Positions 16,794-24,700 of a DNA stretch of 64,000 nt are shown one piece after another. The notes beneath the pieces were generated by a model. It was not told where the DNA came from, did not search any database, and saw only the letters and a list, made by a program, of their open reading frames with translations. Location of the stretch: NCBI RefSeq assembly GCF_014647675.1, contig NZ_BMPQ01000029.1, positions 47,010 to 111,009 of the forward strand, read 5' to 3'. The stretch is from Streptomyces flaveus (lineage in GTDB: Bacteria; Actinomycetota; Actinomycetes; Streptomycetales; Streptomycetaceae). The first letter of the stretch is position 1. Every line of letters begins with the position of its first letter. Made by a program: the position numbers and the translations under genes.

Positions 16794-19294
16794 TGAGTAG
16801 ACGCAAGAAGCGGCCCGACGAAGACGTCACGGCCGAACCGGAAATGGCGCCCGGAGTGTCAGCCTCTTCGGGTTCCAATGCCGCGGGGCGAGATGTGGTG
16901 AACTCCGTGGCGGTGCATGCCGAACAGGCGCTACCCCCGGAGGCGTACGGTCCCATTCCGGACGATGCCGCGGATGACGGGGTGTCGAATATCCCCATCA
17001 CCGAGCTCTTTGTCGGCCGGGACACAGCACTCGATCAACTGGACGCGGCCCTCGCCACCCCGGGAGGGGTGGTGTTGCGGGCGGTGAGCGGCCTGGGCGG
17101 AGTGGGCAAGTCCACGCTCGCCGCCCACTGGGTCGACCACCGCGCCACGGCTCGGCTGCGGTGGTGGATCACCGCCGACAGCGTGACCGCCGTCGACACG
17201 GGCCTCGCCGAACTCGCCCGCGCGCTACAGCCAGGACTGGCCGGGTTGCCCGTCGAACTGCAGAAAGAGCGGGCGGTGGCATGGCTCGCCGGGCACGGCG
17301 ACTGGCTGCTGGTACTGGACAACGTCGACCATCCCGACCACATCGGCCCGCTTCTGGACCGGGTCCGTGATCGTGGCCGCATCCTGGTCACCACACGCCG
17401 GGCGACGGGCTGGCACAGGCTCACGACCACCCTGCGCCTGGACGTGTTCGACCCGGCGGAGTCGGTCGAGCTGTTCACCCGCATCCTCACCCACGACGGG
17501 CCCCGGGAGACTGACGGCGCCCGCGAGGTGTGCGAGGAGCTCGGGCACCTCGCACTCGCCGTCGAGCAGGCCGCCGCGTTCTGCCACGAGAGCGGCACCA
17601 CTCCCCGCGCCTACCTGGACATGCTGCGCCAGGGGCCGGCCGAGACCTACGCTCTTGGTCCCGCCCACGCGGACTCCGAACGGACAGTCGCACGGATCTG
17701 GCGCATCACTCTCGACCGCCTCGCCGACATGCCTCTCGCGGGCCAGGTGCTGCGGATACTGGCCTGGTACGCCCCTGACCACATCCCTCGCACTCTGCTC
17801 GACGGCCTCGCGTCGCCGCCCGCCCTCGCGGCCGCGATCGGCCGGCTGGCCGCATACAGCATGATCACCAAGAGTCCCGACGGCACCCTCTCGGTCCACC
17901 GCCTCGTTCAGGCTCTCGCTCGCACACCCCAGGATGACGACCCTCACCGCCAGGAAAGCGACATCACACACGCTTGCCAGGAGGCCACCGGCCGTTTGAG
18001 GAACGCGTTCCCCACCGACGTCGTATCGCCCGAGCGTTGGCCCCAATGTCAGGCGTTGCTGCCTCACGCCGATGCCCTGGCCGAGCGCAGCAATCCCGAA
18101 CACGACGTCCTCGACCTGTCGTACTTGCTGGACAGGGTCGCAACCTTCCGACAGGACCAGGGCGCGATAGCGGGCGCCATCACGTATTTCCTCCGAGCCC
18201 TCGCCATCGCCCAGCGTGTGCTGGGGGAGGACCACCCCAACACGCTGGCCTCGCGGAACAATCTGGCGGGCGCGTACCGGTCGGCGGGTGACCTCACGCG
18301 CGCTGTCCCCCTGCTCGAGCAGACCCTGGCCGACAGCATCCGGGTGCTCGGCGAGGACCACCCCAACACGCTGACCTCGCGGAACAATCTGGCGGGCGCG
18401 TATGAATCAGCGGGTGACCTCACGCGCGCTGTCCCCCTATATGAGCAGACCCTGGCCGACCGCGTCCGGGTGCTCGGCGAGGACCACCCCGACACGCTGA
18501 TCTCGCGGGACAATCTGGCGGGCGCGTATGAGTCGGCGGGTGACCTCACGCGCGCTGTCCCCCTGTTCGAGCAGACCCTGGCCGACCGCGTCCGGGTGCT
18601 CGGCGAGGACCACCCCAACACGCTGACTTCGCGGGACAATCTGGCGGGCGCGTACCGGTCGGCGGGTGACCTCACGCGCGCTGTCCCCCTGCTCGAGCAG
18701 ACCCTGGCCGACCGCGTCCGGGTGCTCGGCGAGGACCACCCCGACACGCTGACCTCGCGGAACAATCTGGCAGGCGCGTATGAGTCGGCGGGTGACCTCA
18801 CGCGCGCTGTCCCCCTGCTCGAGCAGACCCTGGCCGACAGCATCCGGGTGCTCGGCGAGGACCACCCCGACACGCTGATCTCGCGGAACAATCTGGCGGG
18901 CGCGTATGAGTCGGCGGGTGACCTCACGCGCGCTATCCCCCTATATGAGCAGACCCTGGCCGACCGCGTCCGGGTGCTCGGCGAGGACCACCCCAGGACG
19001 CTGACCTCGCGGAACAATCTGGCGGGCGCGTATGAGTCGGCGGGTGACCTCACGCGCGCTGTCCCCCTATATGAGCAGACCCTGGCCGACTGCGTCCGGG
19101 TGCTCGGCGAGGACCACCCCAACACGCTGATCTCGCGGAACAATCTGGCGGGCGTGTATGAGTCGGCGGGTGACCTCACGCGCGCTGTCCCCCTGCTCGA
19201 GCAGACCCTGGCCGACTGCGAACGCGTCCTCGGACGAAAACACCCTCTGACGAGAACGGTGTGGAGCAATCTGGAAGCCGCAGGCGGCGTGTGA
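16793..19294 (+). CDS. NB-ARC (STAND) ATPase with near-identical C-terminal TPRs
   Basis: An 833-residue protein. Residues 27-35 (G-S-N-A-A-G-R-D-V) repeat the motif of the upstream membrane protein. The NB-ARC domain follows, with P-loop G-L-G-G-V-G-K-S-T at 100-108, Walker B L-L-V-L-D at 173-177 and R-I-L-V-T-T-R-R around 197-204. The C-terminus has eight 42-residue tetratricopeptide repeats (V-L-G-E-D-H-P-x-T-L-x-S-R-x-N-L-A-G-A-Y) plus a partial ninth, almost identical in DNA. This resembles phage-sensing or cell-fate STAND proteins. It interrupts the phage late operon between head-tail joining and tail-completion genes, reading in the same direction. The ligand is unknown. Confidence 0.88.
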   Translation: MSRRKKRPDEDVTAEPEMAPGVSASSGSNAAGRDVVNSVAVHAEQALPPEAYGPIPDDAADDGVSNIPITELFVGRDTALDQLDAALATPGGVVLRAVSGLGGVGKSTLAAHWVDHRATARLRWWITADSVTAVDTGLAELARALQPGLAGLPVELQKERAVAWLAGHGDWLLVLDNVDHPDHIGPLLDRVRDRGRILVTTRRATGWHRLTTTLRLDVFDPAESVELFTRILTHDGPRETDGAREVCEELGHLALAVEQAAAFCHESGTTPRAYLDMLRQGPAETYALGPAHADSERTVARIWRITLDRLADMPLAGQVLRILAWYAPDHIPRTLLDGLASPPALAAAIGRLAAYSMITKSPDGTLSVHRLVQALARTPQDDDPHRQESDITHACQEATGRLRNAFPTDVVSPERWPQCQALLPHADALAERSNPEHDVLDLSYLLDRVATFRQDQGAIAGAITYFLRALAIAQRVLGEDHPNTLASRNNLAGAYRSAGDLTRAVPLLEQTLADSIRVLGEDHPNTLTSRNNLAGAYESAGDLTRAVPLYEQTLADRVRVLGEDHPDTLISRDNLAGAYESAGDLTRAVPLFEQTLADRVRVLGEDHPNTLTSRDNLAGAYRSAGDLTRAVPLLEQTLADRVRVLGEDHPDTLTSRNNLAGAYESAGDLTRAVPLLEQTLADSIRVLGEDHPDTLISRNNLAGAYESAGDLTRAIPLYEQTLADRVRVLGEDHPRTLTSRNNLAGAYESAGDLTRAVPLYEQTLADCVRVLGEDHPNTLISRNNLAGVYESAGDLTRAVPLLEQTLADCERVLGRKHPLTRTVWSNLEAAGGV
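18218..19225 (+). repeat. Eight tandem 126-bp repeats encoding TPRs
   Basis: Eight in-frame units of exactly 126 bases (42 codons), with only a few differences each, within the NB-ARC gene; a partial degenerate ninth unit starts at 19226. Variable positions fall at the same few codons in each unit (for example N/D/R after H-P, T/I/A before S-R, L/Y/F before E-Q-T-L). This points to recent expansion or gene-conversion-type homogenisation. Confidence 0.95.
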
Positions 19295-19319
19295 TGGCGA
19301 CTGTCCAGTAGTCTCCGCC

Positions 19320-19751
19320 ATGCCTAGCCCCAACCCACACCCCAAGTCCCACCCAGAGGCCCCCACCTTCCGCGACCCAATCGCGCTGGCCAGCGCTCTG
19401 GCCGGGCTCGGCCCGGCTGCCCGGGCGCGTACCAGGGCGATCACCCGGCACCACGCCATGCTGCTGCGCGTCCGGATCCAGAAGAACGCCTCCGGGCGGC
19501 CAGGTCCGAACGTCATCACTGGGCAGTACCGGGCGTCGTGGGATGTGAAGGTGACCGTGGCCGCAGGGCGCGTGAGCGCTGTGATCTTCACGGACGCTCC
19601 ACAGTCGCGGCGGCTGGAGTACGGATTCGTCGGCGTCGATCGCTTGGGGCGTCAGTATCGGCAGCCGCCCTACCCGCACATCGAGCCTGCGTTCCGGCAG
19701 ACCGAGCCCGGGTTCCTGGAGGCCCTGCGCACGAGGGTGCTGCCGCGATGA
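19320..19751 (+). CDS. HK97 gp10-like minor capsid/tail-completion protein
   Basis: A 143-residue protein. The central pattern G-Q-Y-R-A-S-W-D-V-K-V, R-R-L-E-Y-G-F-V-G-V-D-R-L-G-R-Q-Y and P-H-I-E-P-A-F is typical of HK97-gp10-like proteins, which cap the neck end of the tail and join it to the head. It begins 25 bases after the NB-ARC stop and overlaps the next gene by four bases (ATGA). Confidence 0.75.
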   Translation: MPSPNPHPKSHPEAPTFRDPIALASALAGLGPAARARTRAITRHHAMLLRVRIQKNASGRPGPNVITGQYRASWDVKVTVAAGRVSAVIFTDAPQSRRLEYGFVGVDRLGRQYRQPPYPHIEPAFRQTEPGFLEALRTRVLPR

Positions 19752-20188
19752 GTCCGCCGAGGCTGCCGTTGACTCGGGCGCTCCTCGGCATGCTCGCTGT
19801 CGGTACCGGGCGGCCGTGCGGGCTCGCGGTGCTGCCGCGCGCCGCGGACGGGAAGCCCGCGGCCTTCCCGTACCTGATCCTTGACAGTCTGCCCGGCGAG
19901 TTCTCCGGGCCATCGTTCGCCGACTGGCAGGCCGACGCGGCGTGGACATACCAGGCGGCCAGCGTCGGCGAGCGGGCCGATCAAGTGCAGTGGCTCGGCG
20001 ACCGCGTCCGTGCGGCGCTCTTCGAGCGCACCGACGGCGGATGGCGCACGGACATCACGGCTCCCGGACTGCGCGTCATCGACCGGGAGTTGACGTACGA
20101 CGCCGAGGGGGAACCGGTTGACGGTTCGCAGGGAAGTATCGTTACCTACGTGCAGCGGTTCACGATCACCGTGACACCGGCTGTCTGA
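19748..20188 (+). CDS. Phage tail terminator-like protein
   Basis: A 146-residue protein in the position of the siphovirus tail terminator (gpU/gp17-like), between the gp10-like protein and the tail tube. Its central segment (D-S-L-P-G-E-F-S-G-P-S, then A-A-W-T-Y-Q-A-A-S-V-G-E-R-A-D-Q-V-Q-W-L) and the beta C-terminus (V-T-Y-V-Q-R-F-T-I-T-V-T) match the usual alpha/beta plan of these proteins. ATGA overlap with the upstream gene. Confidence 0.65.
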   Translation: MSPPRLPLTRALLGMLAVGTGRPCGLAVLPRAADGKPAAFPYLILDSLPGEFSGPSFADWQADAAWTYQAASVGERADQVQWLGDRVRAALFERTDGGWRTDITAPGLRVIDRELTYDAEGEPVDGSQGSIVTYVQRFTITVTPAV

Positions 20189-20266
20189 ACCACCTTTTCT
20201 CACCGCGGAGCCACGCGGACGCCCGGCCGACGAGCCCGGCGCAACCCCTGTTTTTGGGAGTGGCCC

Positions 20267-20800
20267 GTGACTCAGCAGCGCTTTATGCGGCGCGGTATCA
20301 CCAAGATCCTGTGGTTGAAGAGCATCGCCTCCGACGATCTGATTCCGACTCGTACGGAGATCTCGGCCCCGAACGCCACTGAGCTGACCGAGGCGATCAG
20401 CGACGTCGACGGGTGGTCGCTGACGAACGAAGCGATCGAGACGCCGGACATGGCGTCGACGTTCACCTCCTCCATCCCCGGCAACGACAAGGCCGACAAC
20501 TCCTCGATCACCTTTTACGAAGACCGGTTCAGCGACGCGATGGAGACGCTGCTGCCCAAGGGCGCGGTCGGGTATGTGGTGTTCCTGCGTAAGGGCGACA
20601 TCCCCGGGTCGAAGTCGATGGACAGTTTCCCCGTCCAGGTTGCCTCCCGCACCGCGCAGTACAACGCGGGGAACGAGGCCGCGAAGTTCCAGGGTGTCTT
20701 TACGATCACATCGCCGCCTGCTCTCGACGCTCCCGTCCCGCCAGCCGCGGCTGAGACGGCCGCCGCCACAAACACCGCCACCAGCAAGAAGGCTCTCTGA
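20267..20800 (+). CDS. Major tail tube protein
   Basis: A 177-residue protein with a GTG start behind GGGAG. It has the gpV/Hcp-like features of an actinophage tail tube subunit: N-terminal G-I-T-K-I-L-W-L, central T-F-T-S-S-I-P-G-N-D and a tail V-A-S-R-T-A-Q-Y-N-A-G-N-E-A-A-K-F-Q-G-V-F-T-I. An Ala/Pro/Thr-rich tail of about 25 residues follows. It directly precedes the tail assembly chaperone pair, as expected. The presence of a full-length tube gene argues that the tail module is functional. Confidence 0.82.
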   Translation: MTQQRFMRRGITKILWLKSIASDDLIPTRTEISAPNATELTEAISDVDGWSLTNEAIETPDMASTFTSSIPGNDKADNSSITFYEDRFSDAMETLLPKGAVGYVVFLRKGDIPGSKSMDSFPVQVASRTAQYNAGNEAAKFQGVFTITSPPALDAPVPPAAAETAAATNTATSKKAL

Positions 20801-21336
20801 TGGCCGCCGCGAAGAGTCAGGAGACGACGGCCTGGGAGCAGAAGATGGAGCGGCTGCGTCGTCGCTCACTGCCAGAGCGCGTTCTGCAGATCTGTGACGA
20901 CGCAGCGCGGCGGACAGAGTACGACGAGGCGAAGCGAGCCGCCGACCGTTCGCGGTTGTTGGCCGAGAGCGACACGGGCAGCGCCGTTTTCGCGGAGCGT
21001 GCGGCGCTCGCCGTCCAGCGGTACGAGGCGGCGGCTGAGGCCCTGCGTGCGGCGTCGGTCTATCTCACCTTCCGGGCGCTGCCCCGCCCGGTCATCGAGG
21101 AGCTCCTTCATGCGCATCCGCCGACCGATCAACAGGCCGCTGACGGGGCGGCGTTCAACCCCGATACCTTCCCGGCGGCCTTGATTGCCGCCTCCAGTAC
21201 CGACGGCATGAGCGAGGCCGAGGCCCGTGAACTGCTGGACGCGTGGTCGGCGCCGGACGCGAATGCCCTGTGGGAAGCGGCCTGGGAGGTGCAGCAAGAG
21301 GCACGTACTGACCGGGCCGACCTGGGAAAAGGCTGA
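20800..21336 (+). CDS. Tail assembly chaperone (gpG-like, zero frame)
   Basis: A 178-residue, mainly helical protein starting at an ATG that overlaps the tube stop (TGATG). It lies between tail tube and tape measure, where siphoviruses encode the gpG/gpGT chaperones that load the tube protein onto the tape measure. Just before its stop lies the heptamer G-GGA-AAA, and a long -1-frame reading frame follows, so a fraction of ribosomes should make a longer product. Confidence 0.85.
   Translation: MAAAKSQETTAWEQKMERLRRRSLPERVLQICDDAARRTEYDEAKRAADRSRLLAESDTGSAVFAERAALAVQRYEAAAEALRAASVYLTFRALPRPVIEELLHAHPPTDQQAADGAAFNPDTFPAALIAASSTDGMSEAEARELLDAWSAPDANALWEAAWEVQQEARTDRADLGKG
21324..21330 (+). promoter_or_regulatory. 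Programmed -1 ribosomal frameshift site GGGAAAA
   Basis: The heptamer fits X-XXY-YYZ exactly in the zero frame (ctG GGA AAA), with the zero-frame stop two codons downstream. Slipping back one base opens the 123-codon -1 frame that ends just before the tape measure gene. Position and form match the lambda G/GT-type frameshift. Confidence 0.9.
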
Positions 21337-21701
21337 CGGCCGACCCACGGCTGCGGACGGAGCTGGAGCTGTGCGCACAGTACGGCATTCCGCACTCGCA
21401 GTTCCTCGGAGGGGACGGCCGCTGGAGCGAGCTGGACCGGGCCAAGGCCCTGGCCTGGCGGCAGTGGGAGCGCACCCTGTGCCCGGACTGTCGTACCCGC
21501 GCCGAGGAGTGGGACCCGGTCAAGGGCGGCCACCCGCACGCGTACGTCACCGACACCATGCGCTGCCCCGGCTGCGAGTTGATCGCCCAGGAGCGCGACC
21601 AGGTGCCTGAAGGGCGGGCGGGATACGGCATCAAGATCACGCTGTTGCCGCGGCAGGCATACGAGGCGCTGCACCGCGACGACCCGACGAGCGGGCGGTG
21701 A
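21330..21701 (+). CDS. Tail assembly chaperone T-domain (made only by -1 frameshift)
   Basis: From 21330 the -1 frame is open for 123 codons up to the stop at 21699-21701, and has no start codon near its beginning. The encoded segment has a clear protein-like composition with two cysteine pairs, C-P-D-C and C-P-G-C, about 31 residues apart, suggesting a zinc ribbon. Together with the upstream gene it gives a fusion of about 300 residues (gpGT-like), which would bridge tube subunits and tape measure. Actinophage chaperone extensions often carry such CxxC pairs. Confidence 0.85.
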   Translation, partial: RLTADPRLRTELELCAQYGIPHSQFLGGDGRWSELDRAKALAWRQWERTLCPDCRTRAEEWDPVKGGHPHAYVTDTMRCPGCELIAQERDQVPEGRAGYGIKITLLPRQAYEALHRDDPTSGR

Positions 21702-21710
21702 GTCGACCGG

Positions 21711-24700
21711 ATGGCAACGTACAACCTCACCGTCCAACTGACGGCACAGGCCAACAGCCTTATCTCCGGCCTGCGTTCGGCCGCTGATGCCGCCACCGAC
21801 CTCGGCCGCCGCACCCGCGACCTCGACCGCCGCCTCGCCGCACTCGACGCCTCCAGCCGAAGCACCTCCCGGCAGATCGACCTCCTCGGCGCCCGAGCTC
21901 AAGCAACCGCCTCCCGACTCGGCACCCTCGCCACCCGTGGCGGCCAAACCGGCAACTACCTCCGCCGCGCGGGCAACGACGTCGGCGTGCTGGAACGCTC
22001 CCTCCGGGGCGCCGGACAGCAGGCCACCGCCCTCACCAACCTCCTCGCCGGTGGCGCCCTCGTCCTCGGCACCGGCCAGCTCGTCGAGGAGGGCAACCGT
22101 TACCAGCGGCAGATGAACATCTTCCAGGCGGTCACCGGAGCCACAGCCGGGCAGATGCAGCGCGCCGCCTGGATGGCCAACCAACTCGGCAACGACCTCA
22201 CCCTCCCGACCACCACCGCGGCCGACGCCGCCGAAGCGATGGTGGAGCTGGCGAAGGCGGGCTTCCGCACCGACCAGGCCATCAGCGCCACCCGCGCCTC
22301 CCTCCAGCTCGCCTCCGCCGCCGGGGTCAACGCGGCCGACTCCGCCCGCTACTTGGGCGACATCATGGACCAGTTCGGCCTCGGCGCCGACCAGGCCGCC
22401 CGCGCCTCCGACATCCTCGCCGCCACCGCGAACAACGCCTCCGGCGGCATCATCGACATCTACTACGCGATGCGGTACGCCGGTCCGGTCGCCGCCGGCC
22501 TCGGCGTGAGCATGGAGGACGCGGCGAGCGCGGTCGGCATGCTCGGTAAGGCGGGCATCCTCGGGCAGACGGCCGGTACCGCGCTGCGCGGCATGATGGC
22601 CAACCTCGCCGCGCCCACCAAGGAGATGCGCGACGGCCTGCACGCCCTCGGCATCGAGGCGTGGGACGCGCAGGGCCGGTTCAAGGGCCTGCGGTACGTC
22701 ATCGCCGAACTCTCCCGCGCCCAGCACGAGATGTCCCAGCAGGACTTCACCGCCGCGGTGAAGAAGTCGATGGGCAAGCCCGCCATGTCGGGAGCCATCG
22801 CCCTCGCCCACCAGGGCACCGAATCCTTCGACGCGCTCAGTCAGGCCGTACGCGAATCCGGCGCCGCCGCGCAGATCACCGCCGCTCGCGGGCAGGGCCT
22901 CGCAGGCGCGATGACGCTGCTGCAGAAGCAGACCCGGCAGACCGGGCTCGCGCTGTACGACGCGATGGCGCCGGGGCTGGAGTACGTCACCCGGCTCATG
23001 ACGCGCGGGCTGTCCGGCGCGACGCCGTACCTCGTCGCGGCGATCGAGTACGGGCGCGACCTAGCGACCCTCTATGGACCGGAACTCAAGGCCAACGCCC
23101 GCAGCGGCCTCGGCGAACTGATCGACGAGGCCGAACAACTCCTCGGCCCCCTCCAGGCGCTCGGCGAGCACGGCCTGGCCGCCGGCCTGAACCTCCTCAT
23201 CAACACCGCCCGCGCGCTCGGCGAGGTCCTCGGCAACGCCGCCGAAGGCGCCGCGCCGGTCGCCTCTGCACTCGGCCTGCTCGGCGACGAGTCCAGCGGA
23301 GTCAGCAACAGCCTCGACATCCTCGTCACGACCGCCAACCTGGCCATGTCCGCGGTCGCCGGGCTGTCCGCCGTACTCGTCCCGGTCGGTGAGGTGGTCG
23401 GCACGCTGGTCCGCGCATTCGGCGCACTGCCAGCCCCCGTCCAGACGGCGATCGCCGCCATGTTCCTCGCCCGGCGCCTCACCCCGGTACTGGGCGGCCT
23501 CGCCTCAACGGTCAGCGGGCGACTCACCGGCGCATGGCGAGGCTTCGGCGCCCAGATGCAGGTGCAGCAGAACCTCGCCGCACGAGCCGGGACGTCGCTG
23601 ACGCGGTACGCCGCGGCGTTCGCGGTCGTGGAGTCCCGCATCCCCGTCGTGGGGCAGATGGCGGCCGCATTCCGCAGCGCCCAAGGACCCACGACGGGTT
23701 TCACCGGCACCCTCAACGGCGTGACCCGCGCGGCAGGAGCCGGGCTGCTGAGCGCGGGCCGGGGCCTGGTGGCGTTCATGGGCGGTCCGTGGGGTGCCGC
23801 CATGGTCGGCGCCACCGTCGTCCTCGGACTCCTCGCCTCGCAGCAGGAAAAGGCGGCACGGACTGCCGCCGAGCACCAACAGCGCATCAGCTCACTGACC
23901 GACGCACTGCGGGAGTCCAACGGCGTCATCGACGAGACCGTGCGCCGCCAGGCGGCCGAGAACGTCCAGACCACGAAGCTCGCCGGAAACTACGGCACCC
24001 TCATGGACGTCCTCGGCAAGCTCGGTTACTCCCTCTCGGACGTCACCGACTCCTACCTCGGGCAAGGCGAGAGCATCGACGACCTGGCCGGCAAGATGCG
24101 AGCACTGGCCGACCAGGAGAAGGACGCCTTCAACCGCTCCAGCCGGGGTGACAAGGATCGTGAGGCGATCCTCGAACGGGCCGGAGCGTACGCGTCGGCG
24201 GCCAAAGCGCTCGAGGACATGTCGGGAGACGCCGCCACCGCGACCCGTAATGCGAAGGACCTCGAACAGGCTCAGAAAGGCAGCGGGTCGGGAGCCAGCG
24301 CGTACGACCGGCTGAAGACAGCGGTTGGCGAACTCGCGGACACCACCGCCGACGCCGACACCCGCACCCGTGCCCTGAAGGACGCCCTCGACCTGCTCTC
24401 CGGCGGCAGCATCTCCCTCCAGGCCGCTGAGGCCCGCGTCAACAGCGCGATCCTCGACGTGAACGAGGCTCTGGACCATGGCATCGACAAGGCCAACGGC
24501 TTCGCCAAGGCCCTGCTGAACAACAACGGCACGCTGAACACCACCACCCGCAACGGCCAGCAGCTCTACCAGTCCCTCACCTCCCTGAGCGACGCAGCCG
24601 CCGACGCGTCCGTATCGGCGTACGCCCTCGCCCAGCAGAACGGGAAATCGCTGCCCGAGTCCCTGGCCGCCGCCCGCACCCAGATGGACAAGGCACGCAC

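Noticed and set aside
18218..19225. CRISPR-like or satellite array
   Set aside because: Repeats are contiguous, 126 bp, in frame and code for TPRs; there are no spacers.
18064..19269. Long minus-strand open frame with repeated peptide
   Set aside because: It is the antisense shadow of the 126-bp TPR repeats; the plus strand encodes the real NB-ARC/TPR protein.
21129..22811. 560-codon minus-strand open frame over chaperone and tape measure
   Set aside because: Antisense to intact phage genes, composed of low-complexity Gly/Val/Ala without any domain.
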